A DNA stretch of 64,000 nucleotides, from the NCBI RefSeq assembly GCF_004402405.1, contig NZ_SOFE01000014.1, forward strand, positions 1 through 64,000, written 5' to 3'. Origin of the DNA: Cryobacterium levicorallinum. Lineage in GTDB: Bacteria; Actinomycetota; Actinomycetes; Actinomycetales; Microbacteriaceae. Every line of letters begins with the position of its first letter. Position 1 is the stretch's first letter. The translations under genes and the position numbers were made by a program. The notes beneath the pieces are model-generated. The model searched no databases. It had not been told where the DNA came from and saw nothing but the letters and a program-made list of their open reading frames with translations. Shown piece by piece: positions 34,422 through 43,989 of this stretch.

Positions 34422-35710
34422 CGCCCACCCTTGCCGGAGCAACCGGCCTGGACGCCCAACTCACCTTTGCGCGCCGAATGGACCGCATCGACGGCCTGGC
34501 GCACTACCGCGCCCGTTTTCTCGGCACCGACGCCGACCCCGAGACCGCCAACCCCCGTTCTTATCTCGACGGCAACTCGCTCGGCCGCCCACTGCGGGCG
34601 AGCGCCGAACGCATCGCCGACTTTCTGCAGCAGGACTGGGGTACGCGACTCATTCGCGGCTGGGACGAGCAGTGGATGGAGTTGCCCCTGCAGATCGGCG
34701 ACGACCTCGGCCGGGCCTGCCTCGGCGCGGCCGCCGGGCAGGTGTTCGTCGGCGACTCGACGACCGTACTGCTCTACAAACTTGCCCGCGCCGCGGTGGA
34801 TTCACGTCCCAACCGCACCGAAATCGTGCTTGACAGCGACAACTTTCCCACCGACCGCTACATTCTCGAGGGCATCGCGCGGGAGCGTGGCCTCACGCTG
34901 CGCTGGATCGACTCCGATCCGGAGGGTGGCGTCACGGCCGAACAGGTGCGCCAGGTCGTAGGGTCGCAGACCTCGCTGGTGCTGCTCAGCCACGTCGCCT
35001 ACCGTTCCGGTTACCTCGCCGACATGAGGGCGATCACCGCCATCGCCCACGAACACGACGCCCTCGTACTCTGGGACCTGAGCCATTCGGTCGGCTCGGT
35101 TCCGGTACAGCTCGACCTCTGCGACGTCGACCTCGCGGTCGGCTGCTCCTACAAGTATCTGAGTGGCGGGCCCGGCGCGCCGGCCTTCGGGTACGTCAAG
35201 AGTGACCTGCAGGACGTGCTGACCCAGCCAATTCAGGGATGGATGGGAACGCAGGACATCTTTGAAATGGGGCCGGGGTATCGGCCGGCCACCGGCATCC
35301 GTCGATTCATGAGCGGAACGCCCGCAGTGCTGGGCATGCTCGCGATGCAGGACACGATTGCCATGCTCGACGAGGCGACGATCGAGTCGGTGCGTGCGAA
35401 GTCGGTGGCGCTGACCGAGTTCGCGATCACCCTCGTCGACGAGTGGCTCGCGCCGATGGGCGTCACCGTGGCATCGCCGCGGGAACAGACGCATCGCGGC
35501 GGGCACGTGACGATCAACCATCCGCTCATGCGTCAGGTGACCAAGATTCTGTGGGATAACGATGTGATTCCCGACTTTCGCGCCCCAAACGGGCTGCGAC
35601 TCGGGTTGGCTCCGCTCAGCACGAGCTTCGTCGAGACCTACGACGGCGTGGCCGCCGTACGCGACGTGCTGCGCGGCATTCTGCTCGGCCAAAGCGGGCT
35701 GAGCCAGTAG
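34418..35710 (+). CDS. kynU: Kynureninase
   Basis: 430 residues. PLP enzyme splitting kynurenine into anthranilate and alanine. YLDGNSLGRPL near residue 48, DSDNFPTDRY, LWDLSHSVGSVPVQL, the PLP lysine in GCSYKYLSGGPG near residue 246 and PDFRAPNGLRLGLAPLSTSF. It starts at the ATG overlapping the amidohydrolase stop. The operon stops at anthranilate, with no genes for its further use nearby. Confidence 0.96.
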   Translation: MTPTLAGATGLDAQLTFARRMDRIDGLAHYRARFLGTDADPETANPRSYLDGNSLGRPLRASAERIADFLQQDWGTRLIRGWDEQWMELPLQIGDDLGRACLGAAAGQVFVGDSTTVLLYKLARAAVDSRPNRTEIVLDSDNFPTDRYILEGIARERGLTLRWIDSDPEGGVTAEQVRQVVGSQTSLVLLSHVAYRSGYLADMRAITAIAHEHDALVLWDLSHSVGSVPVQLDLCDVDLAVGCSYKYLSGGPGAPAFGYVKSDLQDVLTQPIQGWMGTQDIFEMGPGYRPATGIRRFMSGTPAVLGMLAMQDTIAMLDEATIESVRAKSVALTEFAITLVDEWLAPMGVTVASPREQTHRGGHVTINHPLMRQVTKILWDNDVIPDFRAPNGLRLGLAPLSTSFVETYDGVAAVRDVLRGILLGQSGLSQ

Positions 35711-35738
35711 ACCGGCGGGCCCGGTCGGGCTCGACCTG

Positions 35739-35744
35739 TAGAAT
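35739..35744 (+). promoter_or_regulatory. Candidate -10 box of purS-purQ
   Basis: TAGAAT, five of six to consensus, 50 bases before the purS start and just after kynU. No clear -35 at the right distance. It suggests purS-purQ have their own promoter and are not simply read through from kynU. Confidence 0.4.
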
Positions 35745-35794
35745 TGCAGTGATTTGCCACGACTAATAGCCCCAGACTGTATGCGGAGTGCCCT

Positions 35795-36079
35795 GTGCCA
35801 ACGATCGTCGTCGAAGTAATGCCCAAGGCTGAGTTGCTTGACCCCCAGGGCAAGGCCGTCGCCGGCGCCCTTGGTCGCCTCGGTCAGACCCAATCAGCGC
35901 TGGCCAACGTCACCGGCGTGCGCGTCGGCAAGCGCTTCGAGATTTCCATCGACGGTGAAGCGGATGCCACGACCCTCGCCGCCGTGCGCGAGCTCGCCGA
36001 CACCGTGCTCTCCAACTCCGTGATCGAGGATGTCGTCGGCATCCACGTGCAGGACGCCCCCTCGTCAGCGGTCGCCTGA
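35795..36079 (+). CDS. purS: Phosphoribosylformylglycinamidine synthase subunit PurS
   Basis: 94 residues. Small bridging subunit of the three-part FGAM synthase (PurS, PurQ, PurL). [22 protein letters not shown] and [13 protein letters not shown] are typical. GTG start after GGAG. The stop overlaps the purQ start by one base (TGATG). Confidence 0.95.
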   Translation: MPTIVVEVMPKAELLDPQGKAVAGALGRLGQTQSALANVTGVRVGKRFEISIDGEADATTLAAVRELADTVLSNSVIEDVVGIHVQDAPSSAVA

Positions 36080-36774
36080 TGCGGATCGGCGTCGTCACCT
36101 TTCCCGGCTCGCTCGACGATCGTGACGCTGCGCGCGCGATTCGTCTTGCCGGCGCCGACGCCGTAGCCCTCTGGCACGGCGACCACGACCTGCACGGCGT
36201 CGACGCCATCGTGCTGCCAGGCGGATTCAGCTACGGCGATTACCTGCGGGCCGGCGCCATCGCAAGCCTTTCGCCGATCATGACCGAGGTCATCGACGCG
36301 GCCAACAAGGGCATGCCGGTGCTGGGAATCTGTAACGGATTCCAGATGCTCACCGAGGCCCACCTGCTCGACGGCGGACTTATTCGCAATGAGCAGGGCC
36401 GCTTCATCTGCCGGGACCAGGGCTTGCGCATCGAGAACAACGCGAGCGACTGGACCAACGGTTTCGAAGCCAACGCCGAAATCGTCATTCCGCTCAAGAA
36501 CGGCGAGGGCTCGTTCATGGCCCCGACGGAGACCCTCAAAATGCTCGAGGGTGAAGGACGCATCGTGGCTCGCTACCTCGGAAACCCGAACGGGTCGCTG
36601 AACGACATTGCCGGCGTGACCAACGCCCGCGGCAACGTCGTCGGCCTCATGCCACACCCCGAGCACGCCGTCGAGGCCGGCTTCGGGCCCGACACCGACG
36701 CGGCGATGGCCAGCGGTATTGACGGCCTCACGTTCTTCACCTCGGTCATCGCGCGGACGCTCGTCGGCGCGTAG
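36079..36774 (+). CDS. purQ: Phosphoribosylformylglycinamidine synthase subunit PurQ (glutaminase)
   Basis: 231 residues. Class I glutaminase feeding ammonia to Pur[39 protein letters not shown], nucleophile Cys in [11 protein letters not shown] near residue 87 and the His-Glu pair in MPHPEHAVE near 195. One-base overlap with purS. Its partner purL, usually next, is 8 kb downstream. Confidence 0.97.
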   Translation: MRIGVVTFPGSLDDRDAARAIRLAGADAVALWHGDHDLHGVDAIVLPGGFSYGDYLRAGAIASLSPIMTEVIDAANKGMPVLGICNGFQMLTEAHLLDGGLIRNEQGRFICRDQGLRIENNASDWTNGFEANAEIVIPLKNGEGSFMAPTETLKMLEGEGRIVARYLGNPNGSLNDIAGVTNARGNVVGLMPHPEHAVEAGFGPDTDAAMASGIDGLTFFTSVIARTLVGA

Positions 36775-36876
36775 CCGCGCTGCGTCAGTTCGGCCAGATA
36801 GCCGCGCCCGCGCTCGCCTCATCACGTTCGGGCGCGGCATCCGCTTGGCGAGGTATCCGCTTGGCGAGCCGGGCAG

Positions 36877-37743
36877 CTAGCCGTTGGCGGCGATGGCGGC
36901 GACCGCGGCCAGGGCGAGGCCCATGCCGGCGACCTGCCAGCCGCCGACCCGTTCCTTGAGTACGAGCACTGCGAGCAGCACGGTCACGGCCGGGTAGAGC
37001 GCCACGAGTACCGACACCAGCGACAGCAGGCCACCCTGCAGCGCGTAGAGCAGCGTGATCGTGGCAATGACGTCGAGCGTCGCCACGAGTACGGCGAGGC
37101 CGAGAATCGTCAGCGGCGGCCTGCCCAACTGCCGGGTTCCAGTCGCCACCGCGATGACGATAACGGATGCCACGGTGCGCGCCACGACCAGCGGCCACAG
37201 CCCGGTGCCGACCTCAATCTCGTTGGTGAAGATAAAACTCAGGGCGAAGCAGACGCCGGATCCCACCGTGAACCAGGCCACCCGGCGGGTGAACCGCGGA
37301 GCATTGGCCCCGGAGACGGTGTGGTCTTCGACCCCCTTCGGCTCGCGGCTCACCATTATCACCGCGACGATCGCCAGCGCAATTCCGGCGTAGGAGATGC
37401 CCGAGGGCCGCTCCCCGATCAGCACTCCCACAATGACCGGAATTCCGGCGACGATCACGGCGGTCAGCGGCGACACCACGCTCATCGGCCCCTCGGCGAG
37501 GGCGATGTAGAACCACCACATGGCCAGGGCCATCACCACGCCGGACGCCGCGCCGAACAGCATCGACCGCCAGGAAAACTCACCGCCGACGAACGCGGCA
37601 GCGACGGCGATAATCAGGGCCGAGATCGGATACGACAGGAGGACGACCCGGAGTGCGGCCACTTGGCGGGACGCGATGCCGCCGAGAAAGTCGCTCATAC
37701 CATAGGCCGCGGCCGAAACGAGGGCGAGCACGACCCCGATCAT
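36877..37743 (-). CDS. EamA/DMT family transporter
   Basis: 288 residues with about ten membrane spans in two EamA repeats (LALVSAAAYGMSDFLGGIAS; ending LSLVSVLVALYPAVTVLLAVLVLKERVGG). Exporter or permease of unknown metabolite. It reads toward purQ, with 102 bases between them that include a 16-base direct repeat of ATCCGCTTGGCGAG. Start from the ATG at 37741-37743; no strong ribosome site. Confidence 0.85.
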   Translation of the reverse strand: MIGVVLALVSAAAYGMSDFLGGIASRQVAALRVVLLSYPISALIIAVAAAFVGGEFSWRSMLFGAASGVVMALAMWWFYIALAEGPMSVVSPLTAVIVAGIPVIVGVLIGERPSGISYAGIALAIVAVIMVSREPKGVEDHTVSGANAPRFTRRVAWFTVGSGVCFALSFIFTNEIEVGTGLWPLVVARTVASVIVIAVATGTRQLGRPPLTILGLAVLVATLDVIATITLLYALQGGLLSLVSVLVALYPAVTVLLAVLVLKERVGGWQVAGMGLALAAVAAIAANG

Positions 37744-38044
37744 TCCGCAGCCGGGCGGTTAGGGCGGGGCGAAAGCGTGCGCATGGGTTCACGGTAGCAG
37801 CGGCCGGGTACGGCGATGCGCATCCACTTGTAGCGCCCGAACTTGCTGACCAGCCGGAACCGATCGAGCTGATCAGCAGCGCGGCCATCATCGGGATCGT
37901 CAGGAACCCGGCCTCGGTTGCGCAACTGCAAGTTTCTAGTGATGCATGTTTCTTGGCGAACGCTCAGGCGTGCCCGCCGGGGGTTGTTCAGCTGCGGCTG
38001 CGACGATGGGGATGCCCCTCCCCTGCCCTGAGTTGAAAGTCGCC

Positions 38045-38506
38045 ATGACCCCGCGCCTCCTGTTTCGTTCCGTCGCCATTGCCGAAGCCATTACCTGGGC
38101 ACTGCTGCTCACCGGGATGTTCCTGAAATATGTCCTGCAGGTCGGGGAGCTCGGGGTGCAGATCGGCGGGTTCCTGCACGGCCTCGTCTTCATCGCCTTC
38201 GGCCTGACGGCCGGGTTCGTCGGCGTCAACCAGCACTGGGGCCCGAAGCTCACCGCGATCGCCATGGTCACCGCGATCGTTCCGTTCGTCACGATCTCCC
38301 TCGACCGCGGGCTGGAGAAGAAGGGCCGGCTCGACGGTGATTGGCGCCGTACTCGCACCGATGATCCCCGCGATCATACCGGGGTGAGCGCCCTGCTCCG
38401 CTGGGTGCTGGCCCGCCCGGTGCTGCTCGTGACAGCCATGGCGGTCGCCCTGGTGTCGATTATGGCCACGCTGCTCACGCTCGGCCCGCCCGGCGGCGCC
38501 AGCTAG
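38045..38506 (+). CDS. DUF3817 family membrane protein
   Basis: 153 residues, four hydrophobic spans. MTPRLLFRSVAIAEAITWA, then KYVLQVGELGVQIGGFLHG and VFIAFGLTAGFVGVNQHW match DUF3817, a small actinobacterial membrane family of unknown function. ATG at 38045 after GAAAG. The C-terminal extension adds one more span after an Asp/Arg-rich loop. Confidence 0.85.
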   Translation: MTPRLLFRSVAIAEAITWALLLTGMFLKYVLQVGELGVQIGGFLHGLVFIAFGLTAGFVGVNQHWGPKLTAIAMVTAIVPFVTISLDRGLEKKGRLDGDWRRTRTDDPRDHTGVSALLRWVLARPVLLVTAMAVALVSIMATLLTLGPPGGAS

Positions 38507-38576
38507 CCTCCCCCTCAATACGGATTCAATGGGGACGGGGCCCGTTCAAAGCGATGGAGCGAAACGGCGGCTCAGG

Positions 38577-39815
38577 TCAGCCGAGAGTAGCGGGCTGCTG
38601 CGGGGTGATTCCGACGCGGGGGTAGCGGGTGGTCGCGGCCAGCAAGAGGGCAGAATCCGCTTTCTCGAGGGGAAACGTCGTCCCCACCAGCGCCGAAAAC
38701 GGATGCCGATGCCAGCCGCCGCTCAGATAGGTCACTGCCTGCTGCAGATCGGCCGGCGTGTAGTTGTGCACACCGCGCAGCGCAATCAGGCGGCGCACCA
38801 TCGACTCCGGGTCGAGCAGCACGGGCTCCCCCGGCGAAACGCTTCCGACCAGCACGACGACTCCGCCGATGCCGATCAGGTCGATGACGGTTTGCACCGC
38901 CGTTTGGGCGCCGCTCACTTCCAGCGCGATCGTCGGCTCGGCCGCACCGGCATCCTGCAGCGCGGCGAGCACGCTCGCCACCCCGGTCGGCGACTCGCCG
39001 GGCGCACTCGGGTCCGCAACGGCGGCAGCACCGAAAGCCAGCGCGAGCTGCCGCCGCGCAGCATCCGGGTCGCTCACGACCACGAGGGCACCGGCATCCG
39101 TCGCCATAGCGCAGGCCGTCACCCCGAGCATTCCCGCACCGGTTACCAGCACCGTGGCTCCGGCCAGCGGCACCAGAGCGGATGCCGCAGCCAGCGCGGC
39201 GACGACCGTCGCGGTCGCGCAGGAGGCCGGCGCGAGCACCGACGCCGGAACCTGCTCGTCGACCACAACGATCGCCGTGCCGGCACACACCTGCACGTGG
39301 GTGGCGAAGCCGCCGCTGAGTTCCCAGCCCCGCTGCATCCGTTCGTGGCCGTATTTGGCCAGGTCGAGGCATTTCTGCGGGACTCCGCGGCGGCAACGGG
39401 CGCACGTTCCACAGCTCACGGTGACCGACCAGACCACGCGCTGCCCCACCCGCAAAGGCATTCCATTTGCGGCATATGCCGGGTCGCCGGTCGCGACGAT
39501 GCGACCGACCTGCTCGTGGCCGAGCACGAGCGGCTTCGCGGCCGGGCGGTGACCCAGCGCCGTGTGCACGTCGGATCCGCAGACGGTCGCCAACTCGACT
39601 TCGACCAGCACGTCGCCGGGACGCAGCAGCACTCCCGGCACCGCCACGCACTCCAGCGGCAAGCCTGCTCCCAACCAGACCATCGCCTCGGCGGTGCGCG
39701 GCAGCACGATCTCGCGGCCGAGCCGGTAGCCGCTCACCGGCAGTACATCCCCGGCAGCGGTCGCCAGCATCCCGTCCGTCGACGGTGGCCTCGAGTGCGG
39801 GTCCGATTTCGACAT
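38577..39815 (-). CDS. Zinc-dependent alcohol dehydrogenase, phosphonate-associated type
   Basis: 412 residues. Medium-chain dehydrogenase with catalytic zinc ligands in ATVCGSDVHTALGHR and VLGHEQVG, a structural zinc lobe SCGTCARCRRGVPQKC and Rossmann VLVTGAGMLGV. The N-terminal layout and AMVWLGAGLPLE resemble the alcohol dehydrogenases proposed to act with phosphonate breakdown (HpnZ type). It starts two bases after the phosphonatase-like gene, supporting that link. No C-P lyase, AEP transaminase or phosphonate transporter is in the window. Substrate is inferred. Confidence 0.75.
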   Translation of the reverse strand: MSKSDPHSRPPSTDGMLATAAGDVLPVSGYRLGREIVLPRTAEAMVWLGAGLPLECVAVPGVLLRPGDVLVEVELATVCGSDVHTALGHRPAAKPLVLGHEQVGRIVATGDPAYAANGMPLRVGQRVVWSVTVSCGTCARCRRGVPQKCLDLAKYGHERMQRGWELSGGFATHVQVCAGTAIVVVDEQVPASVLAPASCATATVVAALAAASALVPLAGATVLVTGAGMLGVTACAMATDAGALVVVSDPDAARRQLALAFGAAAVADPSAPGESPTGVASVLAALQDAGAAEPTIALEVSGAQTAVQTVIDLIGIGGVVVLVGSVSPGEPVLLDPESMVRRLIALRGVHNYTPADLQQAVTYLSGGWHRHPFSALVGTTFPLEKADSALLLAATTRYPRVGITPQQPATLG

Positions 39816-39817
39816 GA

Positions 39818-40581
39818 CTACTCGGTCGTTTCCTCACGCAGGCCGAGCAGCTCGGCGAGGTCGGCCACGCTGTCAATGACCACGTCAGCCCCGGCATCCT
39901 CCAGGGTCTCGGTGTCATGGGTACCGGTACGCACACCGACCACGAGTCCAGCGCCTGCACTCAGCCCGGAGAGCATGTCGCTGGCGGTGTCTCCCACGAC
40001 GACCATCGCCGCGACGCTCGACGTACCGGTGCGTAATAAGGCGGTGAGCGGCAGGTCAGGATAGGGGCGGCCGCGACCGGCTTCGGCCGGGCACAGGCTC
40101 ACATCGATCAGATCGCTCCAGCCTAGGGCGTCAATCAGCGTGTCCTGGGTCGCGCGGGAGAAACCGGTGACCAGGGCAATTTTCAGGCCGTTGTCGCGCA
40201 GCTCCTGAAACAGGTCGGATGTACCATCGATCGCGCTCACCCCGACCCGCTCGACGAGTTCACCGTAGGCGGTTTCAAAGGCTTCCGTGGCCGCCAGGGC
40301 ATCCCCTTCGGAGTCGGTCAGTTCGCGAAAGACATCCAGCTTGGACTGGCCCATGGTTTCACGCACGTAGGCGACGGCCTCTTCCAACGCGTCGGCGGTG
40401 TCGGCGATGCCGCTGCGTTGCGCTGCGCTGCCAGCACAAACGCCCGCTCGACGAGTCCGTTGTCGCTCACGGTGGTGCCGGCCATGTCGAAGACGACGAG
40501 TTCAACCTCGACGTCGTCCGGTTCGAAATCATCGAGGTCGAGGTCTGAGTCCAGGTCGGGAGAGAGCGGTGCAGTACTCAT
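39818..40581 (-). pseudogene. Phosphonatase-like HAD hydrolase, interrupted by a frameshift
   Basis: Two frames together make one HAD protein of about 252 residues. The first, from the ATG at 40579-40581 (AAAGG upstream), carries VELVVFDMAGTTVSDNGL with the HAD nucleophile. The second continues with IADTADALEEAVAYVRETM, LVTGFSRAT, AEAGRGRPYPD and VVGDTASDMLSG to the stop at 39818. The break lies in a run of four near-identical pentamers (GCAGC, GCAGC, GCAAC, GCAGC, 40412-40431 read on the minus strand). Removing one pentamer restores the frame. It could be a dead gene, a phase-variable one or a sequencing slip. Family: PhnX-like. Confidence 0.75.
40412..40431 (-). repeat. Pentanucleotide repeat at the HAD frameshift
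   Basis: Four pentamers, GCAGC-GCAGC-GCAAC-GCAGC on the minus strand. Slippage by one unit switches the HAD gene between broken and intact. Confidence 0.65.
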
Positions 40582-40912
40582 GAAATGCCTTTCAGAGAGG
40601 TGATCGCAGACAGTAGAAATCACGTGCTCGCCGAGACCGGTCGTCACACCGATTCCGGTCGTGGCCGACGCCCGTGCTGCCAGGACGTTCTGCAACGCTA
40701 GGCAGACCACGCCAACAGCCAAGGCGACCCGGGTAACCGGCAGGTGAACGCGCCATGGCAATTGGGCTCCGTGACACTCGGTCACCGCGCCACCTGCCGG
40801 TGAACGCGCCAGCTACACCTGGCGCCGAGATCGACACCTTCGTGACATGCACAGTTTCGCGCCAGCCCCGAGCGGTACGGTGAACCGCCGCATCCGATCA
40901 AAGGAGATCCCC
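40582..40912. other. Divergent region with nested inverted and direct repeats
   Basis: 331 bases between the HAD gene and the ligase gene. CCGGCAGGTG (40737-40746) and CACCTGCCGG (40791-40800) are perfect inverted arms, and GGTGAACGCGCCA occurs twice (40743-40755, 40799-40811). These could be operator half-sites for the divergent genes. No RNA gene is apparent. Confidence 0.45.
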
Positions 40913-42499
40913 GTGTTCACGAGCCCCTACGCTCCGGTCGAGATTCCCAACCTGAGCATTTTCGATTTTCTGTTCGGCGATTTGACCGAGGCCGAGCTCG
41001 ATCGCACCGCGGTGATCGACGGGGCCACGGGCGAGGCACTCAGCTATCGCACCCTGGTCGACCAGATCACCCGAGTGGCTGGCGCTCTCGCCGCCCAGGG
41101 CGTCGGCCCCGGCACGGTCATCGGCCTGCTCTGCCCCAACACACCGGAGTTCACCGCCGTCTTCCACGGTGTTCTGCGCGCCGGCGCCACGGTCACCACC
41201 ATCAATTCGCTCTACACCCCTGACGACATCCAGCGTCAGCTGGTCGACTCCGGCGCGACCTGGCTTGTGACCGTCTCTCATTTGTTGCCCGGCGCCAAGG
41301 CTGCAGCGCACGCCGCCGGCATTCCCGACGAGCACGTCGTGGTAATCGACGGCGAGCCGGGGCATCCGTCGCTGGCTGACCTCTTACAAGCGGATGCAGC
41401 CCCGCCCGCTCTGAGCATCGACCCGGCCACGCACGTGGCCGTTTTGCCGTACTCTTCGGGCACCACGGCGGCGCCAAAGGGCGTCATGCTCAGCCACCGC
41501 AACCTGGTCGCGAATGTGCAGCAAGCGCGGGACCTGATCGGCGTCGTGCTCGAAGACAGGGTGCTCGCACTGCTGCCGTTCTACCACATCTACGGAATGA
41601 CGGTTCTGCTCAACCTCGCCTTCAAACAGCGGGCTGCCCTCGTCACGATGGCGAAGTTCGACTTCGTCGAATTTCTACGAATGATTCAGGATCACCGCTG
41701 CAGCTACGTCTTCATCGCGCCGCCGATTGCGGTCGCCGTGGCGAAGCATCCGCTCGTCGAAAGCTACGACCTGTCGAGCGTGCACACGATTCTCTCTGGC
41801 GCTGCACCGCTCGACGGCACCCTCGCCGCGGCCGTCGCCGCCCGGCTGGACTGCCGCATTCTGCAGGGCTACGGCATGACCGAGGTCAGCCCGGTGAGCC
41901 ACCTGATTCCGATCGACGCGCCGCACCTGTCGCGCGCCTCGGTCGGGGTGACCGTGCCGAACATGGACTGCAAGCTCATTTCGACCGAAACCGGCGAGGA
42001 GATCGAGGTGCCCTCAGCGGGGGTGAGCGAGCCTGGCGAGCTGCTCGTGCGCGGCCCCAACGTGATGCTCGGCTACCTGAACAACGAGCAGGCCACCCGC
42101 GAGACCATCGACGCCGACGGGTTTCTGCACACCGGCGACATCGCCACGGTGAGCGCCCTCGGCGAGGTGACCATCGTCGACCGCAGCAAGGAGCTGATCA
42201 AGTACAAGGGCTACCAGATCGCGCCGGCCGAGCTCGAGGCGCTGCTGCTCACCCATCCGCAGATCGCCGATGCGGCCGTGATCGGGGCAGCGGATGCCGA
42301 CGGCCAGGAGATTCCCAAGGCCTTCGTCGTGGCATCGTCCGCCGTGACAGCCGAAGAGGTGATGGCCTACGTCACCGAGCGAGTCGCTCCGCACAAGAAG
42401 GTGCGGGCGGTCGAGTTCATCGAAGCGATTCCCAAGTCGGCCTCCGGCAAGATTCTGCGTAAGGACCTTCGCACACTGGACCGTGCAGTGACGGTTTAG
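40913..42499 (+). CDS. 4-coumarate-CoA ligase-like acyl-CoA synthetase
   Basis: 528 residues. Adenylate-forming enzyme: LPYSSGTTAAPKGVMLSH (ATP loop) near residue 185, ILQGYGMTEVSP, GFLHTGDIA, VDRSKELIKYKGYQIAPAEL and PKSASGKILRKDLR with the catalytic Lys. It activates an aryl or acyl acid with CoA; a phenylpropanoid or aromatic acid is plausible given aromatic catabolism genes in the window, but the substrate pocket cannot be read by eye. GTG at 40913 after AAAGGAG; the longer frame upstream is not conserved. Confidence 0.85.
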   Translation: MFTSPYAPVEIPNLSIFDFLFGDLTEAELDRTAVIDGATGEALSYRTLVDQITRVAGALAAQGVGPGTVIGLLCPNTPEFTAVFHGVLRAGATVTTINSLYTPDDIQRQLVDSGATWLVTVSHLLPGAKAAAHAAGIPDEHVVVIDGEPGHPSLADLLQADAAPPALSIDPATHVAVLPYSSGTTAAPKGVMLSHRNLVANVQQARDLIGVVLEDRVLALLPFYHIYGMTVLLNLAFKQRAALVTMAKFDFVEFLRMIQDHRCSYVFIAPPIAVAVAKHPLVESYDLSSVHTILSGAAPLDGTLAAAVAARLDCRILQGYGMTEVSPVSHLIPIDAPHLSRASVGVTVPNMDCKLISTETGEEIEVPSAGVSEPGELLVRGPNVMLGYLNNEQATRETIDADGFLHTGDIATVSALGEVTIVDRSKELIKYKGYQIAPAELEALLLTHPQIADAAVIGAADADGQEIPKAFVVASSAVTAEEVMAYVTERVAPHKKVRAVEFIEAIPKSASGKILRKDLRTLDRAVTV

Positions 42500-42621
42500 C
42501 CGCCACGCACCGACGAGCGACGGTGGCGGGCTCCAGCCAGCCAGCGGCGTGGTGTCATTGTCGTCCTAAAATCGGCGGCCAAACGGCAATCACCGCGTCG
42601 GCCGCCGAGGTCGGCGATGGG

Positions 42622-43989
42622 TCAGCCGATGCGGATGAGTTTCTTGTTCACGAATTCACTGGCACCGAAGCGTCCGAGTTCGCGCCCGAAGCCGCTTCTT
42701 TTCACTCCGCCGAACGGTAGCTCTGCGCTGCCGGCATCGACGAGGTTGACGAAGACCATGCCAGCTTCGATGCGGTCGGCAACTCGCAGTGCCTGCTCGG
42801 GATCGGTCGTGAACAGGTAGGAGCCTAGCCCGAAGGGAGTGTCGTTTGCGAGGCTGACGGCATCACCTTCTGAGGCGGCCCGGTAGACGAATGCTATGGG
42901 TCCGAAGAACTCCTCGTGGTATGTGTCGTTGTCTCGCGTGACATCGGTGAGCACGCCAGACGGGTAGAAGTTACCAGACCGTTTACCCGTGCTCGCCAGG
43001 GTCGCGCCCTGTGCGACTGCGCGCTCGACCTGCTCCGCGAGATGGTCGGCCGCGTCGAGTGACGAGAGGGGTCCGTAGTCTGCCCCGGGGACGGTCGGGT
43101 CGCTGGGAGAGCAAGCAAGGATGGCGGCGGTGAATTTCTCCGTGAACTCATCGTAAAGTTCATCGATCACGATAAATCGCTTGGCGGCGTCGCAGGCCTG
43201 CCCGCCATTGCGGAGGCGACCGGCAACGGCGGCATCCACTGCGGCGGCCATGTCGTCGGTGCTCAGCAGAATGAACGGGTCTGATCCGCCCAGCTCCAGC
43301 ACGACCTTCTTGAGGTGACGACCGGCCACCTCGGCAACGGCCGCGCCGGCGCCCTCCGAACCGGTGAGGGAGACGCCCTGCACCCGCGGGTCGGCGATGA
43401 TCGTGGCGACCTGCTCGCTGTCCGCGTACACATTGGTATAGGCGCCAGCCGGGAAGCCTGCGTCATGAAAGATTTGCTCAATCGCCGCGGACGACTCCGG
43501 GCACTGCGACGCATGCTTGAGGATGATCGTGTTGCCCGTCATGAGGTTCGGTGCAGCGAAGCGCGCAACCTGGTAGTACGGAAAATTCCACGGCATGACA
43601 CCAATAAGCACCCCGAGCGATTTGGAGCGCATGAACGCGGAACCCTCGCCGCTGAGCAGGGTGATTGGTTCGTCCTTCAGAAATTCCTGCGCGTTGTCGG
43701 CGTAGTACCGGTAGATGTCGGCGGCATAGTCGACCTCGCCGAGAGCTTGGTCGACAGGCTTGCCCATTTCGCGCACAATCATGGCCGCAAGCTCGTTGCG
43801 GCGCTCCTCATGCAAATCGCCGACCCTGCGCAGGAGTGCGGCCCGCTCGTCTGTCGAGGAGTTTCGTGACCAGTTGACGTGCGCCTTATCCGCCGATTCG
43901 ATGACCTGCTCAAGTTCATCACTTGAAATCTGGGGGTACGTCTTGATGGTCTCGCCTGTGGCGGGGTTGATAACGGCGTGGTGGCTCAC
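42622..43989 (-). CDS. NAD(P)-dependent succinate-semialdehyde dehydrogenase type aldehyde dehydrogenase
   Basis: 455 residues. VINPATGETIKTYPQIS at the start, LGVLIGVMPWNFPYYQV, VVLELGGSDPFIL (catalytic Glu) and NGGQACDAAKRFIV (nucleophile Cys near 290), ending FGGVKRSGFGRELG. Closest in feel to short GabD-type semialdehyde dehydrogenases. GTG start after AAAGGAGG, one of the best ribosome sites in the window. Upstream on the minus strand TTGACA (44067-44072) may be part of its promoter. No 4-aminobutyrate transaminase is adjacent. Confidence 0.88.
   Translation of the reverse strand: MSHHAVINPATGETIKTYPQISSDELEQVIESADKAHVNWSRNSSTDERAALLRRVGDLHEERRNELAAMIVREMGKPVDQALGEVDYAADIYRYYADNAQEFLKDEPITLLSGEGSAFMRSKSLGVLIGVMPWNFPYYQVARFAAPNLMTGNTIILKHASQCPESSAAIEQIFHDAGFPAGAYTNVYADSEQVATIIADPRVQGVSLTGSEGAGAAVAEVAGRHLKKVVLELGGSDPFILLSTDDMAAAVDAAVAGRLRNGGQACDAAKRFIVIDELYDEFTEKFTAAILACSPSDPTVPGADYGPLSSLDAADHLAEQVERAVAQGATLASTGKRSGNFYPSGVLTDVTRDNDTYHEEFFGPIAFVYRAASEGDAVSLANDTPFGLGSYLFTTDPEQALRVADRIEAGMVFVNLVDAGSAELPFGGVKRSGFGRELGRFGASEFVNKKLIRIG

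Noticed and set aside
38572..39960. 462-residue minus-strand frame over the alcohol dehydrogenase
   Set aside because: Arg-rich shadow frame; the 38577-39815 frame has all dehydrogenase motifs.
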